A stretch of DNA of 64,000 bases, taken from the NCBI GenBank assembly GCA_963978545.1, contig OZ021732.1, positions 34,440,123 to 34,504,122 of the forward strand, written 5' to 3'. Both the position numbers and the translations under genes were made by a program. The notes under the pieces were generated by a model. It did not search any database. It was not told where the DNA came from and was given only the letters and a program-made list of their open reading frames with translations. Every line of letters begins with the position of its first letter. The first letter of the stretch is position 1. This DNA comes from Linyphia triangularis. Taxonomy: Eukaryota > Arthropoda > Arachnida > Araneae > Linyphiidae. Shown one piece after another: positions 25,878 through 37,981 of the stretch.

Positions 25878-25885
25878 CTTGATTT

Positions 25886-27930
25886 CAGGCGCGTAGCCAG
25901 GGGGTGGCTGATGGGGCTGCAGCCCCCCCCCGAAATTTTCAAACCTCGAAAGTCAGAAATAGATCTATTTATGCTTGGATAATTAAAATTTGAAATTATT
26001 TTTTGAAATTGTATATAAGCCCATCAATTCAAAACGAAATCATTAGTATTTTTGGAGAGCTCATACAATCCGAAATAGTTAAAAAAAAGTATCAAATTCA
26101 GATTTTTTTCCATCATTGCCGACGAAACAGATATTTCTCAAATAGAACAACTGTCCTTATGCATAAGGTATATTGATGAAGCAACTGTACAAACTAGAGA
26201 AGATTTCCTTGTGTTTATTCCTGTCCTGGTGCAGGTCTTACAGCTACAATTGTAGAAGCCTTGCTAAAACTTGGCTTTGATTTAAACAAGCTACGTGGCC
26301 AAGGATACGACGGGGCGTCAAACATGCGTGGGCAATTTCGTGGTGTTCAAGCTATGGTGAGAGAAAAATACCCGAAAGCTGTATGTACCCATTGTGTATC
26401 TCATCACTCTCTAAATCTCTGCATATCTGACGCAACGAAAGTTCATGGCATCCGAAACGCCTTTGGTGTAAGTTCAGAAATTTTCAGTTTCTTTCATAAA
26501 TCTGCAAAACGAACAGATATTCTAAAAAAGAATATTAAAGACTTGAAACGTAACACAAAACAGAAGAAACTAAGATGTTATGTGAAACTCGTTGAATTTT
26601 ACGTCAGAAGCCATTTTAATGTTCAAGGAGTTTTTAGAGCCAATCATCGCTTCGTTAGAGGAAATCGAGGGCCTCGCAACAGACGATTCGTCCAAAAAGG
26701 CACACATTTTGTTGCAAAGCACATGCCAGTTTTCTTTTCTAGTATGTTTGTGCATCGCCAGTAAACTGCTCGGTTGCACATACAACCTATCCGATTATCT
26801 GCAAAGTACTAACATTGACTTGGCCAGTGCTTTGGGTGAAGTCAGCAACATGACGATGTTGTAAGAAATGAGAAACAACCACGTGGATAAGTTTAATTCT
26901 ATATATAATGAAGCTGAAACCTTAGCTGAAAAACATAATATAGAAGTCAAAACACCAAGAGTGTGTAAAATCCAAAAGAATCGCCCAAATATAGCCTACA
27001 AAACAACTGAAGAATACTATAGAATAATAATTTTTACTCCCTACTTAGATGATATGATACCTTCATTAAATGAGCGCTTTTTGCCTCATAAAGAAACAAT
27101 TTCTTCCTTGCAAAACCTTATTCCGCAACACGCTCTTGGGAAGAGTTTTCAAGATATTGAACCATACATCTCCTTTTATGAAGATGATCTTCTTACTTAC
27201 AAAGATGTGATTGAAGGCGAATGGGAGCTGTGGAAAAGAAAGTGGATGTCGGTCGAAATGTTACCAAACTAGCGATTGGGTCGCTGTATGAATGCGACCA
27301 AAACATCTTCACCAGCATATACGTTTTGCTCAAAATCCTATCCATTCTGCCAGTGTCAGCAGCCACAGCTGAGAGAAGTTTTTCTACTCTTCGGAGATTG
27401 AAAACTTTTCTTAGAAGTACTGCAAGCGAAAATAGCTTAACTGGACTGGCTTTGCTGAATATCCATAGGCAATGCTCAGTTTCAGACGAGATGGTCCTCA
27501 ACAATTTTGCCAGCAGTGGAACTGTTAGAAAATTCAATTTAACTTTGTAATGCCTCTTAATTAAATACAATTGTCCCATTATTAAACTTTATTTTAAATG
27601 CGATATTTCTTCTCAATTCCTTATTTTAAAAAGCATTTTTATTGTGTTTCATTAAAGCATTCTTAATCAAATATTATTCATGCATATTAATACTTAATGT
27701 CACGATTGTGAAAAGAAAGGGTCATTTGATTATTACTACATTTAACGAATAAATTTTCTTTCCAGTGAATGCTATATGTGCTAAAAGTATTACAATCCCA
27801 AAAAGTGTTTATTTGTTTTTTAGTTTGATTAATTTTGATTTGTAAATTATTGAATGATAATTATTGTTTCCGAAGTTGACATTTATAATTTCTCAGCACC
27901 CCCTGAAAAAAAATCCTGGCTACGCCCCTG
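25886..27930 (+). mobile_element. hAT transposon, decayed, with 8-bp target duplication
   Basis: The 2,045-bp element starts CAGGCGCGTAGCCAGG and ends CCTGGCTACGCCCCTG, an inverted pair. It is flanked by perfect 8-bp repeats CTTGATTT at 25878-25885 and 27931-27938. Just inside the ends are G-rich or C-rich runs. It carries a broken transposase gene of the ZMYM/P52rIPK-like hAT group on the plus strand. Confidence 0.93.
26033..27547 (+). pseudogene. hAT transposase (DUF4371 / hAT dimerisation type), frameshifted
   Basis: The transposase would cut and paste the surrounding element. From left to right the pieces are NEIISIFGELI at about 26033, then ADETDIS and LSLCIRYID in shifting frames, and RGQGYDGASNMRGQFRGVQ at about 26290, a hallmark of this RNase H-like core. 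CTHCVSHHSLNLC follows. After a frameshift at about 26580, a segment continues to a stop near 26862. A middle piece spans 26868-27272. After another shift comes the C-terminal dimerisation block at 27221-27550, with LPVSAATAERSFSTLRRLK. At least three frame breaks make it inactive. The N-terminal zinc-finger region expected in full-length relatives is missing, and the element is short for an autonomous copy. Confidence 0.9.
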
Positions 27931-27938
27931 CTTGATTT

Positions 27939-28419
27939 ATTTTCTCCTTGCAAAGGAATTGACTATTATGTCGTCACTCATAACTTCAATCAGTTTAATA
28001 AACAGAAAAAAAAAATAGCAGATGTAATCGAAAAATTATTGTTCATCAATCGAAAAAGCATCATTCCTAATTTAGTGAACGCTCAGTCAGGGCCGCCGAC
28101 AGGATTTGCACAAAAAGAGATAGCATGACCAAAGTTAGAGGAAAAAGCAATTTTTTTTTCTTATTTTAGTTGAAATGTAACATCAAATTTTCTTGCAATG
28201 ATTTAATTTGATAAAATCAAAATATCTAATTTTTATACTTATTTGATAAATTCTGCTGTTATAAAAAATATTATTTCTGTTTCAACATCGTACACACAGC
28301 GTTCTAAGATGTTGAAATAGAAGTTGTACGAAAATGCTCTACTGACTTAGTATATTTTATGATGTTAATTAATGGAACTTTTAAATTTGGACATTACTGA
28401 TATATTATGATAGCAAGTT
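27939..28419. other. Host noncoding DNA with a possible lone transposon end
   Basis: CAGGGCCGCCGACAGG at about 28089 resembles a hAT terminus, but I found no matching inverted partner. Otherwise AT-rich. Confidence 0.4.
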
Positions 28420-29590
28420 AAAAAGCGAATAGGATGTTAGGTTTTATCAGGAAGAGTATCTCATCTAAATCTAGTGATATATTTTGCCACTTTATAGAGG
28501 ATTGATTAGGCCATCTCTAGATTATGCAGTACAATTCTGGTCGCCTCATCTCAAGAAGGATATTGATTTGTTGGGAAAGGTTCAGCATAGAGCAGCGAAA
28601 ATCATACAGGGAAGCTAGACTTAGAATTATGGTGCTAGATTGAAGAACCTTATATATTGTTACGAATTTTTGTATATTTGTAAATATTTCGTAGTATTAA
28701 TTATGTAAAACAAAAAAAAATTGTGAACATTTCAAATAAGGCACTGCAAGAGTTTGTCTTTACTTCACTTTCCTGCAATGCGTCTCTTAATGCTTGAAAA
28801 CGAGTTTTACAAGGAGAAGGTCATTTAACATCATGGATAAGGGCAAGTTGACGAGATAGAGCCAAGTTGGCGACGGTTTTGGCAACTGATTTGGCGACAC
28901 TTTCGGTCCTTATGTGCCTGTATAGGGCTTTTTGACTGCGATCTGGAAAATTCTCCAAATTTCTATCTCTAGAAGATTCGCGAAGGATTAGCTTTCCTAT
29001 ATAAGACCGGCCAAGAGAGCGGGTGATCGAGTTGAGTTAGTTAGTTGTATCTTAGCGAGCATTCAGAGTAGTTCCGAAAGTGAACTGTATTGCACTGTCT
29101 TTTGCCCCGATTTTAGCAGTTGTGTATCTAGTTTTTAACTGCTGTTTGTACTCCATTGTTGTGTAAAGAGTTGTATTGAGTCTATTAAAACGGAAAGTTC
29201 TGGAGTTGTAAAAGAATCTGCGAAGAGTTATATCGGAATAAATTCCTTCAAGTTTTAATCGGCCTTGGCTTCAAGTCTTACGAACCCATTCACACAACAA
29301 TATGTATACTTTGGAAGAAAGAAGGTTCAGAGGGGATTTGATTGAGATGTTTAAATTTACAGGGGGATTTCAAGGGTTTAGAGTTCAATACAAGGGACCG
29401 GACAAGCGGTCATGTATTTAAGTTATTTAAAACGCTTTTTAACTTGGAGAATAGGAAACATTATTTTTACAATAGAGTAATTTATATGTGGAACAATCTG
29501 CCGGACAAAATCGTAAATTTTACCGGAGTCAAGAGTTTTGAAAGGCAGCTGGATCTATACTGGGGGATTGTTCAGAAAAGTTAATTTGGA
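28420..29590 (+). pseudogene. LINE 3' end (reverse transcriptase C-terminus), split by a solo LTR
   Basis: The left piece (28420-28657) encodes RMLGFIRKSI, then, after a frame slip, LIRPSLDYAVQFWSPHLKKD and VQHRAAKIIQG. This is the conserved tail of a Jockey/CR1-type LINE reverse transcriptase. The right piece (29300-29584) continues with EERRFRGDLIEMFK and ends with NRVIYMWNNLPDKIVN and a stop at 29584. The two parts are separated by a 642-bp LTR insertion. A T/G-rich tail (TTTTGTATTTG repeats) follows at about 29620-29650 and is probably the LINE 3' terminus. The copy is 5'-truncated and inactive. Confidence 0.88.
28658..29299 (+). mobile_element. Solo LTR, probably Gypsy type
   Basis: The 642-bp segment starts TGTTACGAA and ends ACAACA, so it has the TG...CA ends of LTRs. 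A 4-bp ATAT direct repeat flanks it (28654-28657 and 29300-29303). It contains a TATA box, TATATAAG at 28998-29005, and a polyadenylation signal AATAAA at 29237-29242, in the order expected for an LTR promoter and R region. No gag or pol sequence is present, so it is what remains after recombination between two LTRs. The 4-bp duplication favours Gypsy, but BEL cannot be excluded. Confidence 0.85.
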
Positions 29591-29599
29591 CCAACCTAA

Positions 29600-32500
29600 A
29601 TGGGCCTTGTGCCTGTAGTTGGTCGTTATTTTTGTATTTGTATTTTCATAACAACACATTAGATGGATCCAAGTGTATTTTTATGTGATAAATTTTAAAA
29701 TGTAATCGATGACAGGTTCATTAAAACCTAAAAATAAATTGCTAAATTCTTCATTAAACTACTACAGTCAATTTATTGCATTTAGGTGTTTAAGTTACAT
29801 AAGAATTCTATTTATCGCATCCTAATCTTATGTGTAATATTTATAGTAATATATAAATGTTACACATAGGATTCTAATTTTGGATAATATATCATATGTA
29901 TAACATTTATGGTAATATATTTCTCACAAATGTCAGTCGCTGCCTTTGTTTATGGTAGACAAAGTATCAAGAAAAACCAATCCCAGGTTACCAAAAAACT
30001 TCCATTTCACTTTAATTTTCGAAAACTAACTAAATATAATCAAAACACATTTCATTACTTTTTTCAAATACTATATTGCGCAACAATGTGTAAAAAAAAG
30101 AATAAAAGCCGTTTGTTATATTTTAAATTTTCCGTGGCTGGTATCTAGCACAATAAACAGATGTAAACGTATTAGTAATTCAGAAACCTTATAATATTTC
30201 TCAGAAAATCATTGTTTATCATTGGTGATATACTGCAAAGGGAATAATGAATATTATTTTGGCTCAAAAATTCATGGAGGCAGGGTTTTCGGTTATCAAT
30301 ATAAAAATTCATACTTCTTAATGTCCTTATAAAATTGACAAATACTGAATTTTTTAATTAGATTTTTAACTTATATTTGATCGCATGTGATTATTTTAGG
30401 AAATGATCAACATTGAAAATTTACATTGAAAAGTTTGTTATTTATGCATCAATTACCACACTTTATATATTTTGTTAAACTTTTGCAAATAGTTAAGTAG
30501 ATAAGAAACTCACCTGAAACAATTTTTTAAAATTCTGCATGTGCTTATAAAATATTGCACTCTCTATATTAAACTTAAAACTTTTGGACTATAAAATACT
30601 TATTTGTTTAGCTTTGTTAATAGTAAAAGTGTATGCGCAATTTGATTTGCATAGGGGCGAGCTAAAATTTTATAACTGTCCAAGGAAAAAAAAAAAAAAA
30701 AAAGTCAAAGAAAATTTATAGTTTGGATGTCAAATATTACGTATCAAATTAGTATAATACTCACGTTTTTGTACTGAAATAGACAGCTAATGTCTTATAA
30801 CCGTATTACTAATTTTTTTTATTTATTTGAGAAAAGGCTTAGTTCTTTAATCCAATATTAATATACGCTGAAAGATGATCAATTTTTTTTTTACAATTGT
30901 CTTTCATGACATTCATAATTCGCACGAAGGAAGTTAGCAATAGTAATAGAGGAATTGAACTGACCAATATTTTTTCCCTATCGACCTCTTCCAAGGCTGC
31001 CCCATCCTCCTTTTCTGCAGTTGGATCGTTGTGAAAAAATAGCAGAAGGTAAAGTAATGAGTCAAAAACTTCCCATTTCATATTTTGAGGAAAAATTTAC
31101 TTTTCTAATTTTGCTCTGAAATCGGGAAATCATGACAAGGAAAGTATTGGAATATGGAGTCAAAGGACAAGTTTGATTAATCCCAAAAAAGTTTTAATTC
31201 TACCACACTAAATTAAAAATTATGACTTAAAAAACAATTTGTAAAGAGGTTACCAAAAAGAAGGAGAATGTTTCAAATACATTTGAGAGTATTCTCGGGT
31301 TTAACCGAAGCAAAACTGAAGTAGGACATGCTAGATGTTGAAAAGACAATCTACGGCAAGTTAACAAAAAAAGTGGGGAAAAAAGTTTTAAGAACAAAGA
31401 AAACGCTATTGTAAGAGTTTGAAACCTTTTCATATACTCAGATTCATGCAGAGCTAAGATATAAATGATATATATATGAGGTGATAAAAAAAAGACTAAA
31501 TATTTTTTTTTTAGTTATTGCAAGAAAAATATGAAATTGTTTTGGAAAAAAACCATACGTGATAGTAAAAAATGAATTTTATGTTTGGAATTAGCATTGA
31601 AAATAACATAAAAATCAATCTTCAAAACTGAAACAGTTTTCAAAATGTATTTCGAAAGTGTTGATATGTAGTAAAAACCTTCAAAGATTTTTTAATTTTT
31701 CTGTATAAATACTTTTTTTCTGAAACTTCATTGAGTGTATTTATCGTTGTTAGGTTGTATCGGGTAATTTTTTATAATTTAGAAGTTTTTTTTTTTTTTA
31801 CAAACTCAGAATTTTTAATTAATTGAGAGGGAGTGACATTTCCAGAGACTATCGATTGGCATACTAAACTGGAAAATTAATAATACATAATTTTACTGAT
31901 TTTGTTCCGAAGATTATTAGTTGTTTTTTAAGTTTTGGAATGTTGGCTTCTTTCAAAACAAAATTAAGGTATATTGTTCAATTACTTACAGCTCTTGTCC
32001 CTAAATTCTTTAACCGTAAAAACATAAAGGATATTATTTTTGTTTGGTGCTGCCATCTGTTAATTGTATTTCTATACAAAATTTTATTTTTTTACTGTAC
32101 CAAAAGCTACAAAAGCAAAGTAATAAAGTAGCAGAAAATAATAACATGGAAAAATATATAAATTATAAAATAATTAAAAAAAAAATTAATTTGCTGTTAT
32201 GTTTAGAAAGTTTACTTTGCGGAGCTTTAACTAATTGCTCATTTTAATATTAACATTAAAATAAATCGAAAATAATGAAGATACAATGGTGTTGTAAGTT
32301 AAATAAACATTTAATATGTAAGGGAGCCCAGTTTTCTTAGTTTCAGAAGAATATTAAACTTTTTTAAAAGCTTTTAATTTCAAAACTGACAGGTAAATAT
32401 ACATATATATAAAAGCAATATAAATTAATGGAAATTTAAAATACATGCATACATTTCACGAATTATACGTATAAAGAAATATACAATTTATAAGGTTATA

Positions 32501-32790
32501 AGGCCATTCTTTCTACAAAGAAAATAAATTGGTCAATGTACCTAGTTTTTTGTTCCGTTACACGAGATGGACCGAAGACAGCAGTGTGTAAACATTTGTC
32601 ACTAAAATCTTGAGGGAAAACTCGAAAGATAGGATAGGATAGACGTAAAGTCCATACCACATTTAAATATAATATAAATTTTGCAAATTGGACTTAAAAC
32701 AATATTACTTGTGGCTTGTGATGAATTGTTTGTTATAAGGAAAATTAAAAAAATGTATGGATACAAACAAAATCGTTCAACATTTCGAAT
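29600..32790. other. AT-rich host DNA, no gene seen
   Basis: Many chance frames but no domain. A poly-A tract of about 18 bp lies near 30686. A short inverted repeat around ATATTTATAGTAATATATAA occurs near 29840. Confidence 0.45.
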
Positions 32791-32791
32791 A

Positions 32792-32870
32792 CAGGTGGCG
32801 CTGTACGAAAGAAAAGGTATTTTGGACAGTTAATGTGCAAATTTTTCTTATATTGATTTCGGCGCCATCT
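32792..32870. promoter_or_regulatory. Inverted pair of CTCF-like motifs
   Basis: CAGGTGGCGCTG (plus, 32792-32803) and AGATGGCGCC (minus, 32861-32870) face each other 57 bp apart. Both match the AGRKGGCGC core. Motif evidence only. A small decayed repeat with these ends is an alternative. Confidence 0.3.
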
Positions 32871-33044
32871 ATGCTTTACATTTTGAACTATTTATTTCTT
32901 TTTTAGAAAAAAAACCGTTTCTCCTATCACAAAGGCTTTTGTGCAAGTAATCCCAGGCACTGATTTGTTGATTTTATAAACTATATATAAGTTTCAATTA
33001 ATAGACTAAGAATATTTATCTTAGCTTTTAGAATAAATTCCTCA

Positions 33045-33420
33045 GTGCCGCTAAATCTCCAATCCCTATCAATTCCATCGCCAAAGAATAGTATCGAAAT
33101 TCTCACAACTGTTTTAGGGTTGCCGTTCCTCATTCATCGATCTCCTCTGGATCTTTCTCCGGGGAGTGTGCCAATCATTGTTAGACTTCGCCAGCTGCGG
33201 TCTTCACTTCATTTCCTTCAGTCTAGCTAGATGCCCTACGCGTCCAATGACATAAATCTTTCCATCCCCCTCCCATTCCCTGGCATTTACTTTAGTCGTA
33301 CCATCCCCTCTAAATGACCACTGGTGTACACACATAAGAGCTTGCCTCGGCAAATGGACCTTACGGGAATTTGGCGATAAAGAAGGAACGCCATTGAATT
33401 TCAAGGCCCGGTAATGGGCG
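33045..33420. other. Less AT-rich block, function unknown
   Basis: Balanced base composition stands out here. Open frames exist on both strands (plus 33045-33230, minus 33204-33404) but match no family I know. It may be a conserved noncoding element or an old repeat. Confidence 0.25.
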
Positions 33421-33539
33421 CCCTGTGTTTAATTCTACCACCCGACTGAGCAATACGTAACTGTATATCTTAATTGGAGGTTCTTAAGCAGAAAAGAACC
33501 AATTTTAAAAAGAGGGTTTAAAATTGTTAAGAAATACTT

Positions 33540-34145
33540 CACGTGAAAATAAAATTTAATTGCATCTTACAAATGCAGTTAGATATTCTTCTGTGTTAGA
33601 ATATGCAGGGTATTTAAAAGTAATAATATTAAAAAAAAAAAAAAAAATCAATAATTCATGAATATTTGGGATTCATAATTTAGTTGTTTTCGTATAAATG
33701 CTCGTTAAGAAATCGATTTTTTTTTTCAGAAGTTGGTCTTTGGCAGCCTACAACCTAATTAAATAGCATTGGGTCGTAGCTAACAGATACCTACAGCGCC
33801 ATCTGTTGGTGAAAACCTAACTATTTTTTTCTTCTTTGGAAAAAAAAAAATTCTTTCTCTCTGAGCATTTCTTTAATTAAAAATTTTATCTTTTTATAAA
33901 TTTTTCCACAGTCTTGCTACTTTGGATCACTCTGTAAATAACCGTAAAACAATAAACAACTTCAAATTGGTTTGAGGAAAAATGATACTTTTATTTCTCT
34001 TGTATGTCGTAAGTGGAATAAACAAAAAGTGATTTTTAACCAAACGAAGCAATCGAAATGAAATCTATTTCATATTACTATTCCAACAATTCCTTCTTTA
34101 CAAAATATGAACTCCATTGTTCTAAAATTACTAATGATGAAAGCT
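33540..34145. repeat. Dispersed duplication, copy 1
   Basis: Segments such as ATTCTTCTGTGTTAGAA, AACTTCAAATT, AATCGAAAT and ACAATTCCTTCTTTAC recur in the same order at about 36975-37200. The copies are diverged and differ in spacing. This copy contains a further 350 bp or so between landmarks, including the CTCF-like site at 33793. Confidence 0.55.
33793..33810 (-). promoter_or_regulatory. Strong CTCF-like motif
   Basis: On the minus strand this reads CCAACAGATGGCGCTGTAG, fitting the longer CTCF consensus (CCA, spacer, AGRKGGCGC). It is the best such match in the window. Binding is not shown. Confidence 0.35.
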
Positions 34146-35610
34146 TGGGGATATGCTCTTGGAGCTGTTTAGCCACTAAATTTTGTAAAAAGGCCGCACC
34201 AAATCTTCTCACGTGAGCTACACATTTTTGTACCGGAGTATTTTTTTGATACAACATTATATTTAAGTTAATTAAATATTCTAATAATATATTTAATTTA
34301 TTGAGAATTTTAGTATATTGACAATTTAGACTGGCAAATTATGCAATATTTCCTGAAAAATTGAAGTTAAATTTAAGTTCTAAGTTCGTCTATGTCTGTT
34401 ACTTCTAAAAACTTTCTTTCAATTTAATTATAAATTCTGTGTGCTTTTTCTAAAGTAGAAGAAACGTAGGAGAATTATTCCATTTAAATTCTGTTTGGGA
34501 GTTGTCATGAAAGTATTCTGTTAATATGTAATTAACAGAATGAGGTTTATTGTTCAAGTACTCTGTACTTGAAAGTGTTAATTTAAAAAAAGTTTTCTAA
34601 AATATCAATTGCTTTAAAAGACTTTTCATGATAACAAACAGAGTAACGAGAAGAGATAAAATAAATAATGATATAACAAATAATAGGTATTTTTTAAAAT
34701 ATTATTTGGGATTTAATTGATATTTTTGAGTTAAAATCACGAATAAATTGCGATATATGCGCCTGTCATATTTTGTGGAACTCTAGTTGGACTTTTAGAA
34801 GGAAACACATACCAATATGCAATATGTAACACATATATGCAAGTCTAAAGTAATTCTGATTCGGTACGTTTGAGGCCTATAGGGAAGCCGGAATTACACT
34901 ATAAAAGTCCTTTAACAAAGATAAGCCTTCTATTACAAAAATTTAGCTATTATAAAATCGCATTTCCCGTTCAAAACCCTCAATAAGAAGCCTTTTTCAA
35001 AATTCTTTTGTGGGGTAAGACCTGCCTAATTAACAGAGCTTTATAAAATTTCGTATACATTCTAATGAGGTCAGGGCATTATTTTGAAGTTGTCTCAATA
35101 AGTAACCTAATAAAAAATTAATTTACGTATTTCAAGTTATTATACTTATGTTTATTCGTTTTGATTATTCAATTTTTCAATAAAGTTTTCAAATAACCAA
35201 TATTAAATTGCTATCACCATCACTTATAAAATGACAAGTAGCACAGATACACTCGGCAATCACTTAAGGATAATAAAAAGTTTGTTTTAACAATGCAGTT
35301 CGATTAATTTATTTGTAATGAAAGAAAGAAGACAATATGTGGATTAAAGTACTGTGAAATTTGTATAAGTGCACATTAAGTGCGCTTGTGTGATTTAATA
35401 TTATTATTCGTTCAAAGTCAGTTATGATTTATGTGGATTTGATGGAGTTTGGTAGTAGGGATCCCTTTCGGGAAATGGAGCAGTGGAGGTGACACTCAAC
35501 CCAGTGGAGTTCGTGTGAGGCACACTAGGTCCACAGGAGGAGAAATAGAAGTTCGATCACCACCTTGAATTCTTACTTATTCTCCTTAGACACTTAATTA
35601 ACTTGATGAT
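34146..35610. other. AT-rich host DNA, no gene seen
   Basis: No domain-bearing frame. A less AT-rich patch at about 35440-35560 has no recognisable content. Confidence 0.45.
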
Positions 35611-35614
35611 AAAA

Positions 35615-35820
35615 TCTATCTTGAATGAACTGATGTTTATTAAAATGTGTTCATTAGTACCATGACCAAAGCAGATTATCCAGTCTGCTTTGTCATGGTA
35701 CTAATATACAAATTTCTCGAACACACTTCGGAGCAGTCATTAGTACCATAACTAAAACAGACTAATTCAGTTAAACTCTATCTTGAATGAACTGATGTTT
35801 ATGAAAATGTGTTCATTAAT
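35615..35820. repeat. Local direct repeat, 44-bp unit
   Basis: TCTATCTTGAATGAACTGAT and the following 24 bases occur at 35615-35658 and again at 35777-35820 with one or two changes. A related CATTAGTACCATAACTAAAA copy lies at about 35739. Confidence 0.75.
35654..35704. repeat. Near-perfect hairpin
   Basis: TTAGTACCATGACCAAAGCA pairs with TGCTTTGTCATGGTACTAA across a short loop of about 8 nt. Only one mismatch or bulge is visible in a stem of about 21 bp. The stem is long and regular enough to be a small-RNA precursor or the core of a fold-back element. Confidence 0.6.
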
Positions 35821-35829
35821 GACCAAATT

Positions 35830-36974
35830 AGATTCTAGAATCATACTTTTCCCTTTAGAGTTTTACCAAACTGCTGTAGCACGTACTTTCTTTATCTGAC
35901 GGATAATAAAGCAAAAACTGATTTTGTTCCTTATTTAATCAGATTTGTTTTTATGTCATTAAATTATTATATTCTGTTCCATATTTTAGCATTTTACATT
36001 ATTTACCGTAATCCTCTAGTACGTAATTACTTTTTAAAGACACTGCGTATTGGGATCTTTTCTGCTTAAAACAAAACTGTCACATATTCTACTTATGAAT
36101 CCCCATTCCTTGTTGTAACAATAGGTCTCCAGAGAGAAGTACAAGTTTGGGCACTGTTTTTGCTACAATCTAAGCAATATCATTTTAAATAAGTATGCGG
36201 GACGATAAGGAAGAAACTTAAGAGGCTGCTCGATTTCTCATCTCCAGATCAGGATTGCAATAATCAGCCGTAAATGATGATTTCCTCCTAGATGAGTGGG
36301 CCCAAGTGACCACTAACTTTGAATGGGTTTTCGGATCCCATAGGCCCTGTTTTTGCTGACGGCTATGAACTAATCAGTACTGGATCGCCCGGTTAATTGC
36401 CGTTTCATGGGTTGATGGTCATCCTATATACGTTCGAGGTACTGCTTTGAGCACCAAGTACCGTATAGAGGCAATTCAAATTGAGAATTGCCTGTTATCT
36501 TTGCCGTGAGGAATTGAACGGATGCTATAAAAATGGCAAGAAGTAGGGGCACGGCCTGTATAATGTAGAGATTTTATGCCTTTTTATTTTTGAAACATTT
36601 GGTTACATCATTTTTAAATAACTGTGATTTTTTAATTGTTTGGTAAAGAATAAGACGTGTTTTTGTAAGGTCTCTTTAGCTGTATTTTTTGCCGATCCTA
36701 TGTTAATTGCGTTTTTTTAAAGTTTTTAGACACAATGATTTATGTAAAGCAGATTATTTAGGAAATGGTAAACATGATCTGTATGTAAATCAGATGCAAG
36801 AAGAAATCTGTTACATGAAAGAAATCATCGAGGAAAATGAGTAATTAACCCACCTTGAAGCAAATTCTGGCAAAGACAGTGGCATAAAAATCAATTATTT
36901 ATACTCAAAAATATAAAGAAGCTTAGAAACATAGTTGCTTTAAGTACAGTCGCATTATTCTAGAAAAGGAAGGA
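35830..36974. other. Host noncoding DNA with a less AT-rich patch
   Basis: The patch at about 36200-36540 is less AT-rich and contains short inverted words (GGTACTGC, and CAATTCAAATTGAGAATTG). No coding frame or RNA gene is recognised. Confidence 0.4.
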
Positions 36975-37200
36975 AACAATCCCTTTACAAATGAAGTTAG
37001 GTATTCATCTGTGTTAGAAATTATACAAAGCGAGAAGCAACTTCAAATTAGCCCGATATGTTGCACCTGGAACAAAGAATGTTTTATTTTATATTTATTG
37101 GAAATAAAACAATCGAAATAAGATATATATCAAATTATAAGCTAACAATTCCTTCTTTACTACTTAGGATCAACACTTTATTAAAATTATCAAGAAACGC
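36975..37200. repeat. Dispersed duplication, copy 2
   Basis: The shorter relative of 33540-34145, sharing ATTCATCTGTGTTAGAA, AACTTCAAATT, CAATCGAAATAAGATATAT-like and ACAATTCCTTCTTTAC words in order. Confidence 0.55.
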
Positions 37201-37368
37201 ATGAGATATTTTTAAGGGACACATTTAGGTTTTTTTTTTTTTTCTTTTTCTCAAATTTATTTGTATGTTTTTCTTCACATTTAGGAGAATAAATAAAATT
37301 GCGACTTTCCTAGTATTTTATACACCGACACGCTTTTAATTCGATTCCCATATTGTAGGAGTTCCACC

Positions 37369-37392
37369 ATATATATATATATATATATATAT
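37369..37392. repeat. (AT)n microsatellite
   Basis: A 24-bp uninterrupted AT run. Confidence 0.95.
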
Positions 37393-37981
37393 TTTAAATA
37401 TTTGTGAAATGTTTAATTATTTACAATTCTTATACTTCTATTCAAATAAGTTTTAATAAAGCTATTGAATCGATTTTGATATTTCAGAAAAATTAAGATT
37501 TAAGAACAAAAATAGTAGTAAAGAATTCTACGATATGGTTAAGATTAAAAAGGAGAACAGGTTTGACGAAAATTGAAGTAATTAATCCTGCATAAATCAG
37601 CCAACCTGAAATATTTCGAACAGGGAATATCAATCAAGAATTTACCCGATTTTTTTGAAGATAACGTGTTTATTTGGAAGAGGTAGAGTTTGTTATCATA
37701 TTTCACTTTAACTTCCAGTTGATTTCTTCTGTATTTGAATATTGTCACATTTACGGTGGAACTTTTGAAAACATTTTCTTCGGTTGTAATGTTAAGGGTG
37801 ATAATTGGTACTTGACTGGCTCTTATCTTTGAAATCACCGAAACGCATTCTAGCCATTATGGTAGATGAAATTCGTGGCACTTCGGCCTATCATATCATC
37901 GTAAAATGAAAACAAAACACTTGAAAGGTTTTTCCTATAAAAATGTTAGGTGACACCACCAGTTGTTAATTAAAAAGGTCA

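Noticed and set aside
28085..28105. hAT element starting CAGGGCCGCCGACAGG
   Set aside because: No inverted partner or target duplication found within the window.
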